Assembly: GCA_031841125.1 (NCBI GenBank)
Contig: CM063110.1
Coordinates: forward strand, 58,937,946 to 59,001,945
From: Acanthococcus lagerstroemiae
Lineage: Eukaryota; Arthropoda; Insecta; Hemiptera; Eriococcidae
DNA length: 64,000 nucleotides
Direction of reading: 5' to 3'
A program made the position numbers and the translations under genes. Under the pieces are notes generated by a model. That model had not been told where the DNA came from, did not search any database, and saw nothing but the letters and a program-made list of their open reading frames with translations. Shown here piece after piece: positions 11,561-21,726 of the stretch (position 1 is its first letter; the number at the start of each line of letters is the position of its first letter).

Positions 11561-11835
11561 TGTTAGTGTGACGTTGGAAAATAAGTCTTTTGCTTTCAAA
11601 TTTTAGATTTTAATAAAATGTTCAACTTTCTCAAATTTCAGACTCTAGGTCGAATAGAGAATCTAGTAAAAACATTGAAATTCGAAATTCAACTTTCAGA
11701 TTTACGAAATGTCTTCCACATTTCAGCTTTGTTTCAATCTTTCAGATAACGTTCGACACTCAGCTTGAAACCTTCGGCTTTTGACTGACTAGTCTCTGAC
11801 AGGAGTTCAGGCTACTCTCCATTTTCAGAAACGAA

Positions 11836-12787
11836 ACTGAGTCAGTGAGAACAAGAAAGGCGTTTATGCAAAAACAGTATTTCGAGAGAACGTGCTCCAA
11901 AGATTTCAAACGTGATTTCACAGAATATCTGTGACCGAATCGTACCGAAACAAATGTTATTGGATAAGTTAGGTTCCTAAGGACTGGAAACACTGTTTCT
12001 TTTCATCTGTAAAGCTCCAACAACTTCTTAGAGCTCCTGAAAAAAATATTGTAACGAAATTCGCACCGAAGAACGCACGAAAACACGTACTAAGAACTTT
12101 TAATGTCACACTAATGCAAACGCGCGAAAACAGTAGCTAGATCGCTTTGAAAACGTATAGTTTATCGCATATAAAACTAGACTGTACGACGATGGCCAGC
12201 CGCCTTTATATATCCCGGTGTTATTGGCGAAACTCATCGCTTTCGTTATCGAACTTCTATTCTGCTGCTCGAAACGTGTCGATCTTTCTTCGTTTATCTC
12301 GAATGTTCGGGATTATTCGCCACACCATACTCATACGCCCTTTTAGCAGTCAGCCTGTATCGCATTCTACGGTTATCTGGGATCCGTGTTAGAAGCTATC
12401 TCTCGTGATTTGTTCGTATATTTTTAACGATATTTTTTCGCGTGAGAAATTGTTTCTATTACATTATTTATTAATATTACAAATAACAAACGAGTCCGTT
12501 AGTACAAGAAGGGCGTTTATGCAAAAACAGCATTTCGAGAAAATGCGGTCCAAGGATTTCAAACGTGGTTTTACAGAACGTCTGTGGCCAAATTGTACCG
12601 AAACAAATGTTGTTGGGTAAAATATTGAGAATATGAAAACTTCAAACAGCTGGATCTGGATAACGGCTGTAGATTTCGCCTTGAAATTGTCACCACTTGT
12701 AATACTTGATACAAGGAATACGAACAGCCAATAAACTCAAAAAAGTCTTCTGAGCTCGAACGCCCTTCTTGTACTCACTGACTTAAT
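11836..12787. mobile_element. Inverted-repeat insertion 'E' inside family D
   Basis: The left end is GTCAGTGAGAACAAGAAAGG and the right end, read inverted, is GTCAGTGAGTACAAGAAGGG (ending 12784). The first about 140 bp, including TTTATGCAAAAACAG, is repeated at 12490-12625, giving two left ends and one right end. Between them lies a candidate solo LTR (12050-12481). There is no coding content. Either two E copies joined or a complex rearrangement would explain it. Confidence 0.5.
12050..12481 (+). mobile_element. Candidate solo LTR
   Basis: The segment starts TGTAACGAAATTCGC and ends AATATTACA, giving the TGTAAC...TTACA termini common in LTR retrotransposons. A TATA-like CTTTATATATCCCGG lies at about 12206-12220. 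Flanking bases AATAT (left) and AATAA (right) are an approximate 5-bp duplication. No internal retrotransposon coding region adjoins, hence a solo LTR. The family cannot be named by eye. Confidence 0.45.
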
Positions 12788-12885
12788 TTGACTTTCAATT
12801 TGGAGAGGTGGAGAAGAAAAATTTGTCGTCAAGTATTTTTTGAAAACTAAAAATTCACCGACAATTTTTTTTTAAATTAAATACC

Positions 12886-13280
12886 TTAGTCCAGTAGACA
12901 GAGCAAAAAAAGTGAAGTCTGCTGGAAAAAATTCCAAAGTTAATGGAAATTTTACAGGTTATTCGGGGGTGCTGTGGGATGACTCTATCAAGTTTTCCTC
13001 CTCGAGGACCCTGTGCTAACTTGAAGAGGATCGAAAAACCTTAAATTTTCGGGCTTTCTTCCGTTTTTCGCTCATAACTTCTAAACTAAGCGGGTTTTGA
13101 CCAAAATGTTCATCTGCAAAGTTGTAGAGCATTAAATTTGCTACAATTTTGTATGCATAAACTTTTTCTTAAACCTAATATTGACCGAGATACAGCCGGT
13201 CAATGTTAGAGAAGTTTCTCAAAATGGCAAAAATCGGCCAGGCCCTCTAACTATCAACGACCATTAGTTCTATATCGGTG
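12886..13280 (+). repeat. Left terminal inverted repeat
   Basis: Shares with 14966-15358 (inverted) the words GTTAATGGAA, GGTGCTGTGGGATGACTC, CCTCGAGGACCCTGTGCTAA, CATAACTTCTAAACTAAG, GCATAAACTTTTTC and CTCAAAATGGCAAAAAT. No coding potential. Confidence 0.8.
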
Positions 13281-13428
13281 AGAACACGCGAGACCCATCT
13301 ACTCCTCAACTTTTGAAAACTCAATAAATCATTAATATTATTCGCTACACAGAGCTATGAGAGCAATCTGGTGATTGAAATTGAAAACACATTTCCCGCA
13401 TTGACATTCTTCGATCTTTTCCCAACAG

Positions 13429-14650
13429 ATCGGGTATCTGTTGAAAAGCAGTAAATCGAAGCTGTATGATGCATTCCTTCTCATCGCCGATGAAGTAGAC
13501 TTTGGCGCCAGAAAATGCAATGTCATTGATGGAGGGTTCCTGCTACATAGGGTGGTTTGGAAGAAGTCAAGCGAAGCAACATTCCAGGTAGTCTGCCAAA
13601 ACTACGTGGACTACATCAAAACGCACTTTGGGAGCAATGCCATAGTGGTTTTTGATGGTTATCCTAGTGAGATAAGCTACCAAAGCACCAAGGCAGTAGA
13701 ACATTAACGGCGTTCCTTGCTGAACCCCTCTACCAAGTTTGTGTTCTCGAAGACCACCTCAGTCAGCACCATCACGCACCTTTATTCTTCCCACTCTTTC
13801 AAACACGGGTCAGAGGAGATACTTTTCCTGCACGCGATAAGTGGGTGCGACACCACCTCAGCACCCCTTTGAATTGGGAAGAAGAAGGTGATACAGACGT
13901 ATCAGAAGAACCCCGGCCTCTCCGAGATGTTGGAGATTTTCGAAGACTTCCAGACAACTCGAGCTTAAATTGCTGACGTTGGAGAGAAGTTCTTGGTGAA
14001 ACTGTATGGAGGGAACATTGAACGTGACAACCTCGATGACCTGAGATACCGCATTTTCACCGCTGTCGTGGCAAAGCCAAAATGCACACTTGCTAGACTG
14101 CCATCAACCAGAGATGCCGCTAAGTACGATTCATTCAGGACTTACCAACAAGTCCAGACGTGGATGGGAGGAAGCCAAGGGGTCTACGAGAAGTTGCCAT
14201 CTGCTTGGGGATGGAAGATTACCAAACGAGGTGGTTATTATTATTCTCGTCATCCTGGTAAATTTTTCATTCTTAAAACCCCCCTCTTGTAACAAAGTCA
14301 CCAGTGTTAATTGAGTAATTCATATGTTCACAGGTGTGGTTCCCATCACCATAACAATGGATGCTGCCCCAGAACAGCTGCTCCGCATCGTCAGCTGCAG
14401 GTGCACAACTGATTGCGCCACCGCTGGCTGCCGCTGTAAAAAGGCTGGTCTGTTATGCTCCGCAGTATGCAAGTACTGCGTGGGCACAGCATGCGAAAAC
14501 AGCTCTCAATCTGACACCAATGAAGTTGATACTGACGACGAGCGTGAGGAAAATCTCCCACTTACACCTGCACCAGACATGTCCATGGACCCCGACAACA
14601 TTGACGACGACGACGAGGATGGTGCAGCAGACTCCGAGCGCTCCAAATAG
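13429..14650 (+). pseudogene. Transposon-encoded protein with PIN/XPG-like and cysteine-rich segments, two exons
   Basis: Frame 1 from 13429, just after a plausible acceptor TCTTTTCCCAACAG, reads YDAFLLIADEVDFGARKC, NAIVVFDGYP followed by STKAVEH, then EILFLHAISGCDTTSA and LARLPSTRDAAKYDSF. It has three in-frame stops (13705, about 13870, about 13966). An intron at 14258-14333 (GTAAAT...TTCACAG, 76 bp) restores the frame. Exon 2 reads VVPITITMDAAPEQLL, then SCRCTTDCATAGCRCKKAG and LLCSAVCKYCVGTACEN, and ends in an acidic tail at 14650. Uncharacterised arthropod and cnidarian transposon proteins with FDGY, GCDTTSA and a C-terminal Cys cluster are known to me, but I cannot name the superfamily. 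The N-terminus and a segment before LFLHA appear deleted. It probably was a transposase-like protein; that is inference. Confidence 0.7.
14258..14333 (+). other. 76-bp intron in the transposon gene
   Basis: GT at 14258-14259 and CAG at 14331-14333. Splicing joins codon G at the boundary and moves the reading from frame 1 to frame 2, where a clean 105-codon exon follows. The unspliced frame ends at 14292. The length is typical of insect introns. Confidence 0.65.
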
Positions 14651-14965
14651 TTGGTGGCCTCATGAAGTTTTTATACATAAATTGTATAATTATACTTGTA
14701 TTATTGTTCATGCTACCATTATTCTTACCTATATTAATTATAGTCTTTAATTAATTCTTGAAAATTATTCATTGATTTCAACCTACCTGATCTATGTTTA
14801 TTGAGGTTCAAGATTATGGGTTGACAGAAATTTACAGTAGGGTGATGACCTGTCACTATGACATTGAAATAACTACACTTCACAAAAACAGGCACTTGGT
14901 CAGCTGACCCCCTCGTGTTCTAGCATGTCGAAATTGATAAGTGATTACCATAATTTCCATAGAAC

Positions 14966-15358
14966 TGATGGTCATTGATAGTTAAAGGGCCAAAACCTTC
15001 GTTTTTGGCAAATTTTTGCCATTTTGAGAAAATTCCTCCAACTTTGATCGGCTATATCTCGGTTAATATTGAGTTTAGGAAAAAGTTTATGCACATAAAA
15101 CTGTAGTAAATTTAATGTTCTACAACTTTGAAAATAAACGTTTTGGTCGAAAACTACTTAGTTTAGAAGTTATGAGCAAAAAAACCGAAGAAAGTCCGAA
15201 AATGTTGAGGTTTTTCGGCCCTCCCCAAGTTAGCACAGGGTCCTCGAGGTGGAAAACTTGACGGAGTCATCCCACAGCACCCTCGAACAACCTGTAAAAA
15301 TTCCATTAACTTCGAAACTTTTTCCAGGTACATAGAATGTACATATTTACTGGTCTAT
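14966..15358 (-). repeat. Right terminal inverted repeat
   Basis: Inverted copy of 12886-13280; see there. The inner boundary is near GATGGTCATTGATAGTTAAA. Confidence 0.8.
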
Positions 15359-15495
15359 CTGCCGATTTTTAAAAAGAAGAATTTTTAAATTGAAAAGCAA
15401 AATAAATAAACAAACATTCATAAGAAATGAAAAATTCAAATGAACCTGCCAAATTATTGGGGGGAGGGTGTCTCAACCCTCACACCTCCCTATAC

Positions 15496-16824
15496 TTTCG
15501 CCTCTGGTATCCAGAGCCCAATGATGTCAAAGGGATAGAACTCAGCGCGATTTTCACTTTGACTGTAACAGTGAGACTACTCTAAAGCTGTCTTTATCAG
15601 AAGTCTAAGGACAAATGCAATGAACTACGAGGTCTGGGCATTCGGCGTATACAGCGCCACCTCACACAAAAAAGATGTTCAGTTTCCTATACTAAACACC
15701 TAAACTCTTCAGTGGAGCCTTGATTTCAAATTGTACCCTAAGTATCTACGAAGAACACTCATAGAACCTTTCTTTCATTCTAGCCTTATTACTTCCCGTA
15801 GTTACATTTATACTATTTTACAAAGTGTTGGAATGGACTGAAAAGAAGATGGTAATTAACGATAACGATGGTAAAAATAAAAAAAAGTACATATCCGTAT
15901 TCGCGGTCGTAACTCCTCCATTTATAAATTAATTAGGTTTTGTACAATTAAATGGCTGCATTAAGCAGAATTTTATGTAAATTGTAATCGAAATAAAAAC
16001 CTTGACGTCTTTATACTTTATAGCCGCTATAAGATACTAAGATGGTCTACGCGGAGGTATTTCAAATCTGCGAGTAATATTTCGCCAGCGAGGCTATACA
16101 AATGGTTGAGTAATGAGCCGTCAAAATTCCTTCCATAAACGTTCGCACAATAGAAACGAGCGTAATTCCCCATTTCTTTGTTACTAATCTGAAGTGCTGT
16201 TGTATTTTCTGGAATTTTAGACAAAATGCGAAAAGCGCGACTCCTTAAGAGGGTGTCCTGTCGGAAATTGAATTTTATTACAACGTGCCAGCACCGAATG
16301 TAACATTCTAAGATTATAGTTGATAATGTATATTTTATTGATGGTTTTTGAGAAGCTTGTAACAGTGAAAATAGGATGTTCCTTTTGTTTGCACATATGT
16401 AAGTTACTCGTACAGAAGAAGAGAGCTTACAGTGTAATGAAAAAAACAAAATTATTGTTTTGAAAATGTGGTATCACTGATAGTGAAGGCAGATTAATTC
16501 GAACTGAATGTTGCAAAACAGTTCTATGAACAATTCCGCCATCCTGGTGGAGAGGAAATCGAGGCCGGGGCAAAGTATTCGCTGGATCCTGCTAGGTAGC
16601 AATACAAAAAAAAGTCGTCGCAAGCGATACATTTTTCATTTTTTGAATAATTTGGTACAATGAATGACTCTATTTTTGCCTCATTTTAAATGGATTTTGT
16701 AGGAAACTAGCTGACCTGCTTTGCGGGTCATTTGGACCGTGGGCTTAAGTGAGTTGGTTTAAATGAGTTCGATAGAGAAACATTGGTATCTAGCTCTACA
16801 TCGCAGTACCCGTAAATTATGTTA
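15496..16824. other. Stretch without a recognisable gene
   Basis: Contains one 140-codon minus-strand open stretch, listed separately. No repeats or RNA genes seen. Confidence 0.45.
16027..16449 (-). CDS. Unrecognised 140-codon open reading frame
   Basis: Longest open stretch in an otherwise empty region. It starts MFFSLHCKLSSSVRVTY; the second half reads NKEMGNYARFYCANVYG and LLNHLYSLAGEILLADL. There is no signal peptide I would trust, no membrane segment and no motif known to me. It could be an exon, a decayed gene or chance. The lack of neighbours or a matching repeat keeps confidence low. Confidence 0.15.
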   Translation of the reverse strand: MFFSLHCKLSSSVRVTYICANKRNILFSLLQASQKPSIKYTLSTIILECYIRCWHVVIKFNFRQDTLLRSRAFRILSKIPENTTALQISNKEMGNYARFYCANVYGRNFDGSLLNHLYSLAGEILLADLKYLRVDHLSIL

Positions 16825-17771
16825 GGGCAAAGTCACCCAAATTGGACCACCTCCAATATGGGACCACCATGGTTTCTCGATAATGATGATAGATAGCGTG
16901 CTGATGGTGGGCGATGATACAACATGTGAAGAAATGACGAAAGTTTCAGTTACGGTGGCTTGTCTGTGTTCTACACCGCATGTATTAAAAAGTGCGAAAT
17001 TTTCCTTGTTATTTTTGTGATAGTTCGACGAGTTTTTGTAGGAAACAGTAAGTTGTTCTTATATGAATGCTACTTTCACTGATGTCCCTCTTTTCAATCT
17101 ACATTCTCATTGAAAGAAATAAACAGTATCTCTCGTTTATCCAAGATAGCAGGAGCGTGTATAAAAGTTCACAAAAACTCGTAAATTGGTCCATTTTCAG
17201 TTTCCTTTTTTGGACCAGATGAATGTGGTGCTGCAGACGTTTATTTTTCATGTTCTTGTACATGCATGTAATGAAAGCTCAATAGCGTGTTAGAAATTCG
17301 AAATGTATTCATACAAGCCAAATATAGCGAGATGCCTTGGTAGGACTGGTCCAATTCGCGAGACTCTCGTGTTGGATCAATTTTTACTGGTCCAAATAAG
17401 GAAAGCAACAGGAAAACACTGCTCTTGTTGTAGATGTCGAGAAATAGGTACAGAAGAGAAATGTTCGAGGAATAGGCCAAGAAAGCGAGGGAAGTACGCT
17501 CTATAATCAGAAGAGGATTTACAGAGAGCCGTTGATTCATTTAAGAATTGGTCCAATTTGGGCACCTCGTCTTAAGTTGGACCACTCTGCGTATCTTACC
17601 TTTATTGTCGTTTTTAAATATGAAAGAGAAGTCAGAGATGTGTAAAACTTTGAAGGTATGTTTGAAAGTCATCTTCATTTCATGTGCAATTGTATTTTTC
17701 ACTTAATTCCACAATCTGAGGCCTACAGAGACTCCAAAACGCCAGTTGGTCCAATTTGGGCGACTTTCCCC
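16825..17771. mobile_element. 947-bp TIR element flanked by TA
   Basis: The left end GGGCAAAGTCACCCAAATTG is matched at the right end (inverted) by GGGGAAAGTCGCCCAAATTG, about 25 bp in all. Both ends are flanked by TA (16823-16824 and 17772-17773), the target site of Tc1/mariner-type elements. The word TGGTCCAA or its inverse TTGGACCA recurs inside (near 17346, 17390 and 17546). No transposase is recognisable, so it would be non-autonomous. Confidence 0.6.
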
Positions 17772-17773
17772 TA

Positions 17774-20221
17774 TTTTGTGCACAATTTCCCTTACATTTG
17801 GTTTTCAGACTTGGGGCCGGCTACACATTATTTTAGGCAGGTATGTTAAAAATGTGCAGATTTGTGGAACTGTATCATCTGTGAATGCATGCAGTACACG
17901 TTATACAAATCTTTCACCACGACACAGGAAAAAATGGTGAGGTTACTTCTTGCCCGCTCTCCGACCCAAAAGGGTCCATAAGGGAGCAAATCCCAAATAC
18001 TGTTGAAGACTGACATTAGTTAGGGTAAATATATCAAAATTAGGGTTTTTGAGTCGGAGGATTTCATTTTCGATTTCTCTTTTTTTTTTTTTGTCCTAAT
18101 CCTTATCTATATTGGTGCACAGCGGGTTGAAAAATGAAATATTGCCATTTGGGTTTTCTAAAACCAGAAAATTATGAATTTTGAAGCTGAAGAAAATTTT
18201 ATCCTTTGGAATGTTCAGTACATCATATGTACCATAGCAAAATAATGTATTTTATGACATGATATCATGGGTAGTTATCTCAAAAAAATCGTTATTTGTA
18301 AAATTCTCTCATGTACGTCCTATGTTGAAAAGCTTATGTTGGAATTGAAAATATTGAATTTTTTAACTGATACTTTTCAGTTTCTGTACTAATGTACAAC
18401 ATTCGGGGGCAGTGTAATTAAAACTTACGAAATTTTTATTATTCACTCTTCCCAATGCTGTATCAACTTCTCTAACTTGTGTTAAATAAAATCAATATTA
18501 TGTTCCTACCGTCGTGCATTGGATCTATGGTGTGTATCATGAGCTGTAGCAATCCGTGTCTGAATTTGGCGCTTGTATTCGAATCCCGTCGGTCGTATCC
18601 TAAAGATAAGTCCTCCTTGCAGCCTTTTGGATTCCCGTGCTATCAAGAAAATAAAAATAATTAGTGTATTGTAGCAAAAAAATTATGCATGTGGAATGCC
18701 ACAAGTTTTGTAGCAATTTTCTATGCGGATGTCCGAGAAGGCTCCTCTGCATACCTCCCCCCCCCCCCGATCACCCAATGACGGGAATAAAACGAAAAAA
18801 GATGACTCAAATCTATACGGGTCGAATCATTATCACCCTTTTTTGTTCACATAATTAGATTCGTGAAGTAATTTGATATTTTTTAGGAGGGGGGGGGAGA
18901 GGCCAGCGCATAAGTGGCCCAATAACAGTCGTAAAATATTTTTTTGTTCGGGGGAGGGTGCTCTTGAATTGTTCGATGTTTTGCTCATAAGAGGTCCTAG
19001 CGTAATCGTCTATCTTATTTATTTATTTTTTTTGAATCAACTGAGATTTCTCAAGGGATGCTGATCATTTTCTTCGAATCGTCTGATATTTTTTGGGCGC
19101 CGCTCCACCAGAATGGAGAAATGGAGCGATTGTTTTGTCGTTCACCAGAGGCACCAGAAAAGTTTCACAACTTTTTTTTTTTTTTTTTTTTTTTTAGGAT
19201 CATGAAGGACCCCAGTGAAATTATTTGAAATGATTTTACATTTTTTTTTAGGTGTCCTACTTCAGTCTTTGTGATTTTCATGTATAAAAACTTCAAAATG
19301 GTATGCCTATTTTGATCATTTGCTAAATTAGCCTTTTGCTTCCAATTTGCCTCGGCAAAATACATTTCAAATAACTAATTTCTGATATTCTCACTTAGTT
19401 GAATATTAGGATACAAATTTTATCGAAGAAAAAATGTTTACGAAATTATAATATTAAAAAACATGAATAATTATTTTATTAGTAATTAAAATCATCAATT
19501 ATTTGTTAACAATCAATAATAAATTTTACTAAAAATTTTGTAATAATTATTTTTATCTTTAATTTCCAAAATAGTTACAGATATTATACGAAAAATATAA
19601 TAAATGTTGAAACATCTATAAATTTATATGATTTTTGAAATTAATTAAATATACTCGTAGATCATCATTTATCAAATTTTCAGTTTGTTTTTATAGTGTC
19701 AGGCCTGACGAGAAGGTAGGCAGCTGGGGATATTTGCTTCGGGACCGGCCTTTACAATGAGGTCTGGGCATACAAATTTTCGACAAGAGTGATTGAAAAA
19801 AATCCATAAATTTTTTTCCCCGTATACAATTTAGTAAAAAAGTGAAAACAAATTTCGTGTACTTCGCAACACGAATATTAATGCTGCTACTCTAATCAGA
19901 GCTCTGCCAATCTTTTGCCATAGACTTGGATTTTGTATCAATGGTCCCGTATGAAGTTTTAATATATTATGAAGTCACGTGAGACTTGGAGTTGTAAAGT
20001 TGACAATCTCAATATTTACAACTGTAGTAATCCGGCAGAACCTTTTGTTGGGTATTTTGGCGATATCATGAAAGATAAGTTTTCAATACTTCTGAACTCT
20101 TTCGATGCTTCAGAACCTAATAACCTTACAATTACAAAGTCCTTCAATAAATAAGTTTCCCATTCTTATAAAAAATCCCAAATTAAAAAATTTTACGTGT
20201 TTTTGAAAGAGGATTTCAATA
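17774..20221. other. Stretch without a recognisable gene; homopolymers
   Basis: AT-rich. Poly-C at about 18759-18768, poly-G at about 18888-18897 and 24 T at 19172-19195. 19400-19680 is almost pure A/T. No gene or bounded repeat supported. Confidence 0.5.
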
Positions 20222-20760
20222 TCTATACTTCTACATATTCGCCATTCCGATCGACGTATTCTTGCCAGCACAAGGGCATATCGAAAATTGTTTTCTTCTG
20301 AATATGGAGTCTGACTTGTAAGAACCACTTGATAACCCGTTCTCGAACTTCCTCGTTTGTTTCAAATAATTGTAATGCCGACATTGCTAGTTTCAATATT
20401 CCGAATATTCTGAAATCTAACGGTGCCACGTCGGGACTTTACGGTGGATGATCTAAGGAATGTCACTTTCACAGACTCAAGCTTTCTTTGGGATATAAGG
20501 GCAGAATGAGCAGGAGCGTTGTTCTGGTGAAACGATATTTTTCGCATAAGCGAAGCAGGACGTTTGCATTTTACACACGGATGTAAAGTTATTAGGGTGT
20601 CTACGTAATGAAATATTTCGATTTTCACGAGTAAGTTGGTCGATTTTATCTTTCAGTGAGATATGAAAACCCTCACTGGTCTGCCATTGCGTGCTTCATC
20701 CGTAACGCCCCCCCCCTTGGTTAAAGTCTCGAACTCATTTGCGAATCGTAATATTGCAGT
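20222..20760 (-). pseudogene. mariner transposase remnant, internally deleted
   Basis: Transposase of a mariner-type element. Reading the minus strand, VTDEARNGRPVRVFISH comes first and corresponds to the N-terminal DNA-binding region. It is followed too soon by KRPASLMRKISFHQNNAPAH, so the middle is missing. FHQNNAPAH is the second catalytic motif with Asp replaced by Asn (normally HQDNAPAH). After a frameshift LDHPP-stop-SPDVAPLDFRIFG gives the third catalytic region with a stop in place of Tyr. TNEEVRERVIKWF and WQEYVDRNGEYVEV lead to the expected stop at 20222. Inactive on three counts. Confidence 0.85.
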
Positions 20761-20814
20761 TCTTCGGTTATATCACCAGGAGGCATCGCGATAATCTAGA
20801 GAAGTTGGTGGTAC

Positions 20815-21015
20815 AATGGAAACTTGAAGGGAAACGGTGGAAAGAGAGGTCGCCAAAGAGATGGACGGACCAGACGGAAGAAACGACTAAACTGGACATC
20901 TCTAAGTAGACGCGAAAGGCGGAGGATCGATTGGCCTGGAAATTGATTGTGGACGCGGTTGGAAGCGGGTCACCGAGCGCTCAGTCATGAGCGATGGACA
21001 GATGATGATGATTGG
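20815..21015 (+). pseudogene. LINE 3' end (RTE-like C-terminus and GAT tail)
   Basis: Reads SPKRWTDQTEETTK and RKAEDRLAWKLIVDAV, the decayed terminal GRP-x-RW-x-D ... DR-x-W block of RTE-type LINEs. It ends in a short GATGATGATGATT tail at 20999-21014. Only about 200 bp remain, as expected for a severely 5'-truncated insertion. It lies directly against the mariner remnant on one side and repeat G on the other. Confidence 0.6.
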
Positions 21016-21020
21016 GGTTA

Positions 21021-21726
21021 GGTGGGTTATTCCCCTGCCATTTCTTAAAAATAGTAATTTGGGTAAATTTTAGTATCGATGATCAGTCGTCATCCAAACT
21101 AATTTGAACAACTGTTATGCCCATTCAAACTATCTTTTGACATTTGTTTCCCAACAGTAAACAGTTTGTTACTTATTAGTTACGTAGTTATTAGGCGAAA
21201 CAGTTTTAACGCGAGTCTTGTGGAAGAGCTTTGAAGAAGTTTTGATTCCTAAAAAAGTTTAGAAAAGCGTTCTAGAAAACATCTGTGTGAGTCTGAAAAA
21301 ATCTCGAAGATCTTAAAGAGTCTCAAACAAATCTGAAAACTCATAAACGTCTTAATCGAGCTTGGGATAGTTTTGGAGTCCGAAGAATGTTGAAGAGCGT
21401 TAAACATATCTTTAAATAATACATATGTTGTACTTCGAATTCGAATGCAGCAACAACATGGCTGGAGTGTTAATACAATTGCATATCGGTAACCCGCGAA
21501 TATTCCATTTATCTGAATTATCTCGAAATGTTAATAAAATTACATACTCGAAACGCCGTAAATCCATTATAACGCTGTTCCGGTTCGTTCTAATTGTTAA
21601 TAGGAGATGGAGCGCGATCAACGCTTTTGGGATGCGCCACAGATGTCAAATCTCATCGATTTTTATCGGGATCTGATTCGATTCTTCATCCAGTGTTCCT
21701 TTTTCAGTTTCAAGAGTTCGGGTTCT
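21021..21726 (+). repeat. Dispersed repeat G, copy 1 (~706 bp)
   Basis: Starts GGTGGGTTATTC and ends AAGAGTTCGGGTTCT. A closely matching copy occupies 40414-41123 in the same orientation. Shared words include GATGATCAGTCGTCATCC, TTTGTTTCCCAACAGTAAAC, GAATTCGAATGCAGCAACAA and TCTCGAAATGTTAATAAAAT. Small indels separate the copies. No terminal inverted repeat, poly(A) or coding frame is evident; the family is unknown to me. Confidence 0.8.

Larger units (their letters stand above)
12886..15358 (+). mobile_element. 2.47-kb DNA transposon with ~390-bp terminal inverted repeats
   Basis: The first about 390 bases are repeated in inverted orientation at the other end, roughly 80-85% matching by eye. 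The outermost bases are TTAGTCCAGTA on the left and, inverted, ATAGACCAGTA on the right. The element sits inside a family D MITE whose two halves resume on either side. Between the arms lies one gene remnant (13429-14650). The combination of long TIRs, a single gene and an interrupted host repeat marks a transposon. Its superfamily is not certain to me. A target-site duplication could not be resolved. Confidence 0.75.
11829..15495 (-). mobile_element. Family D hAT-like MITE, split by two insertions
   Basis: Family D is about 240-255 bp with ends CAGAnnCGAAACT / TTTCGCCTCTG, reminiscent of hAT termini. This copy begins CAGAAACGAAACTGA at 11829. It is interrupted at 11836 and resumes at about 12788 with TTGACTTTCAATTTGG, through AAATTCACCGACAA. 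It is interrupted again at 12886, resumes at 15359 with CTGCCGATTTTT and ends ACTTTCGCCTCTG at about 15495. Comparison with copies at 49.9-50.2 kb and 51.9-52.2 kb supports continuity across both gaps. The flank before 11829 matches (inverted) the flank after 50,166. Confidence 0.6.

Noticed and set aside
14361..14750. 129-codon plus-strand open frame
   Set aside because: Overlaps the Cys-rich exon in a different frame; the other frame has the conserved Cys pattern and the splice-consistent phase.
20223..20628. Host SETMAR-like gene
   Set aside because: No SET domain nearby; the fragment is an inactivated mariner transposase with stops and a deletion.
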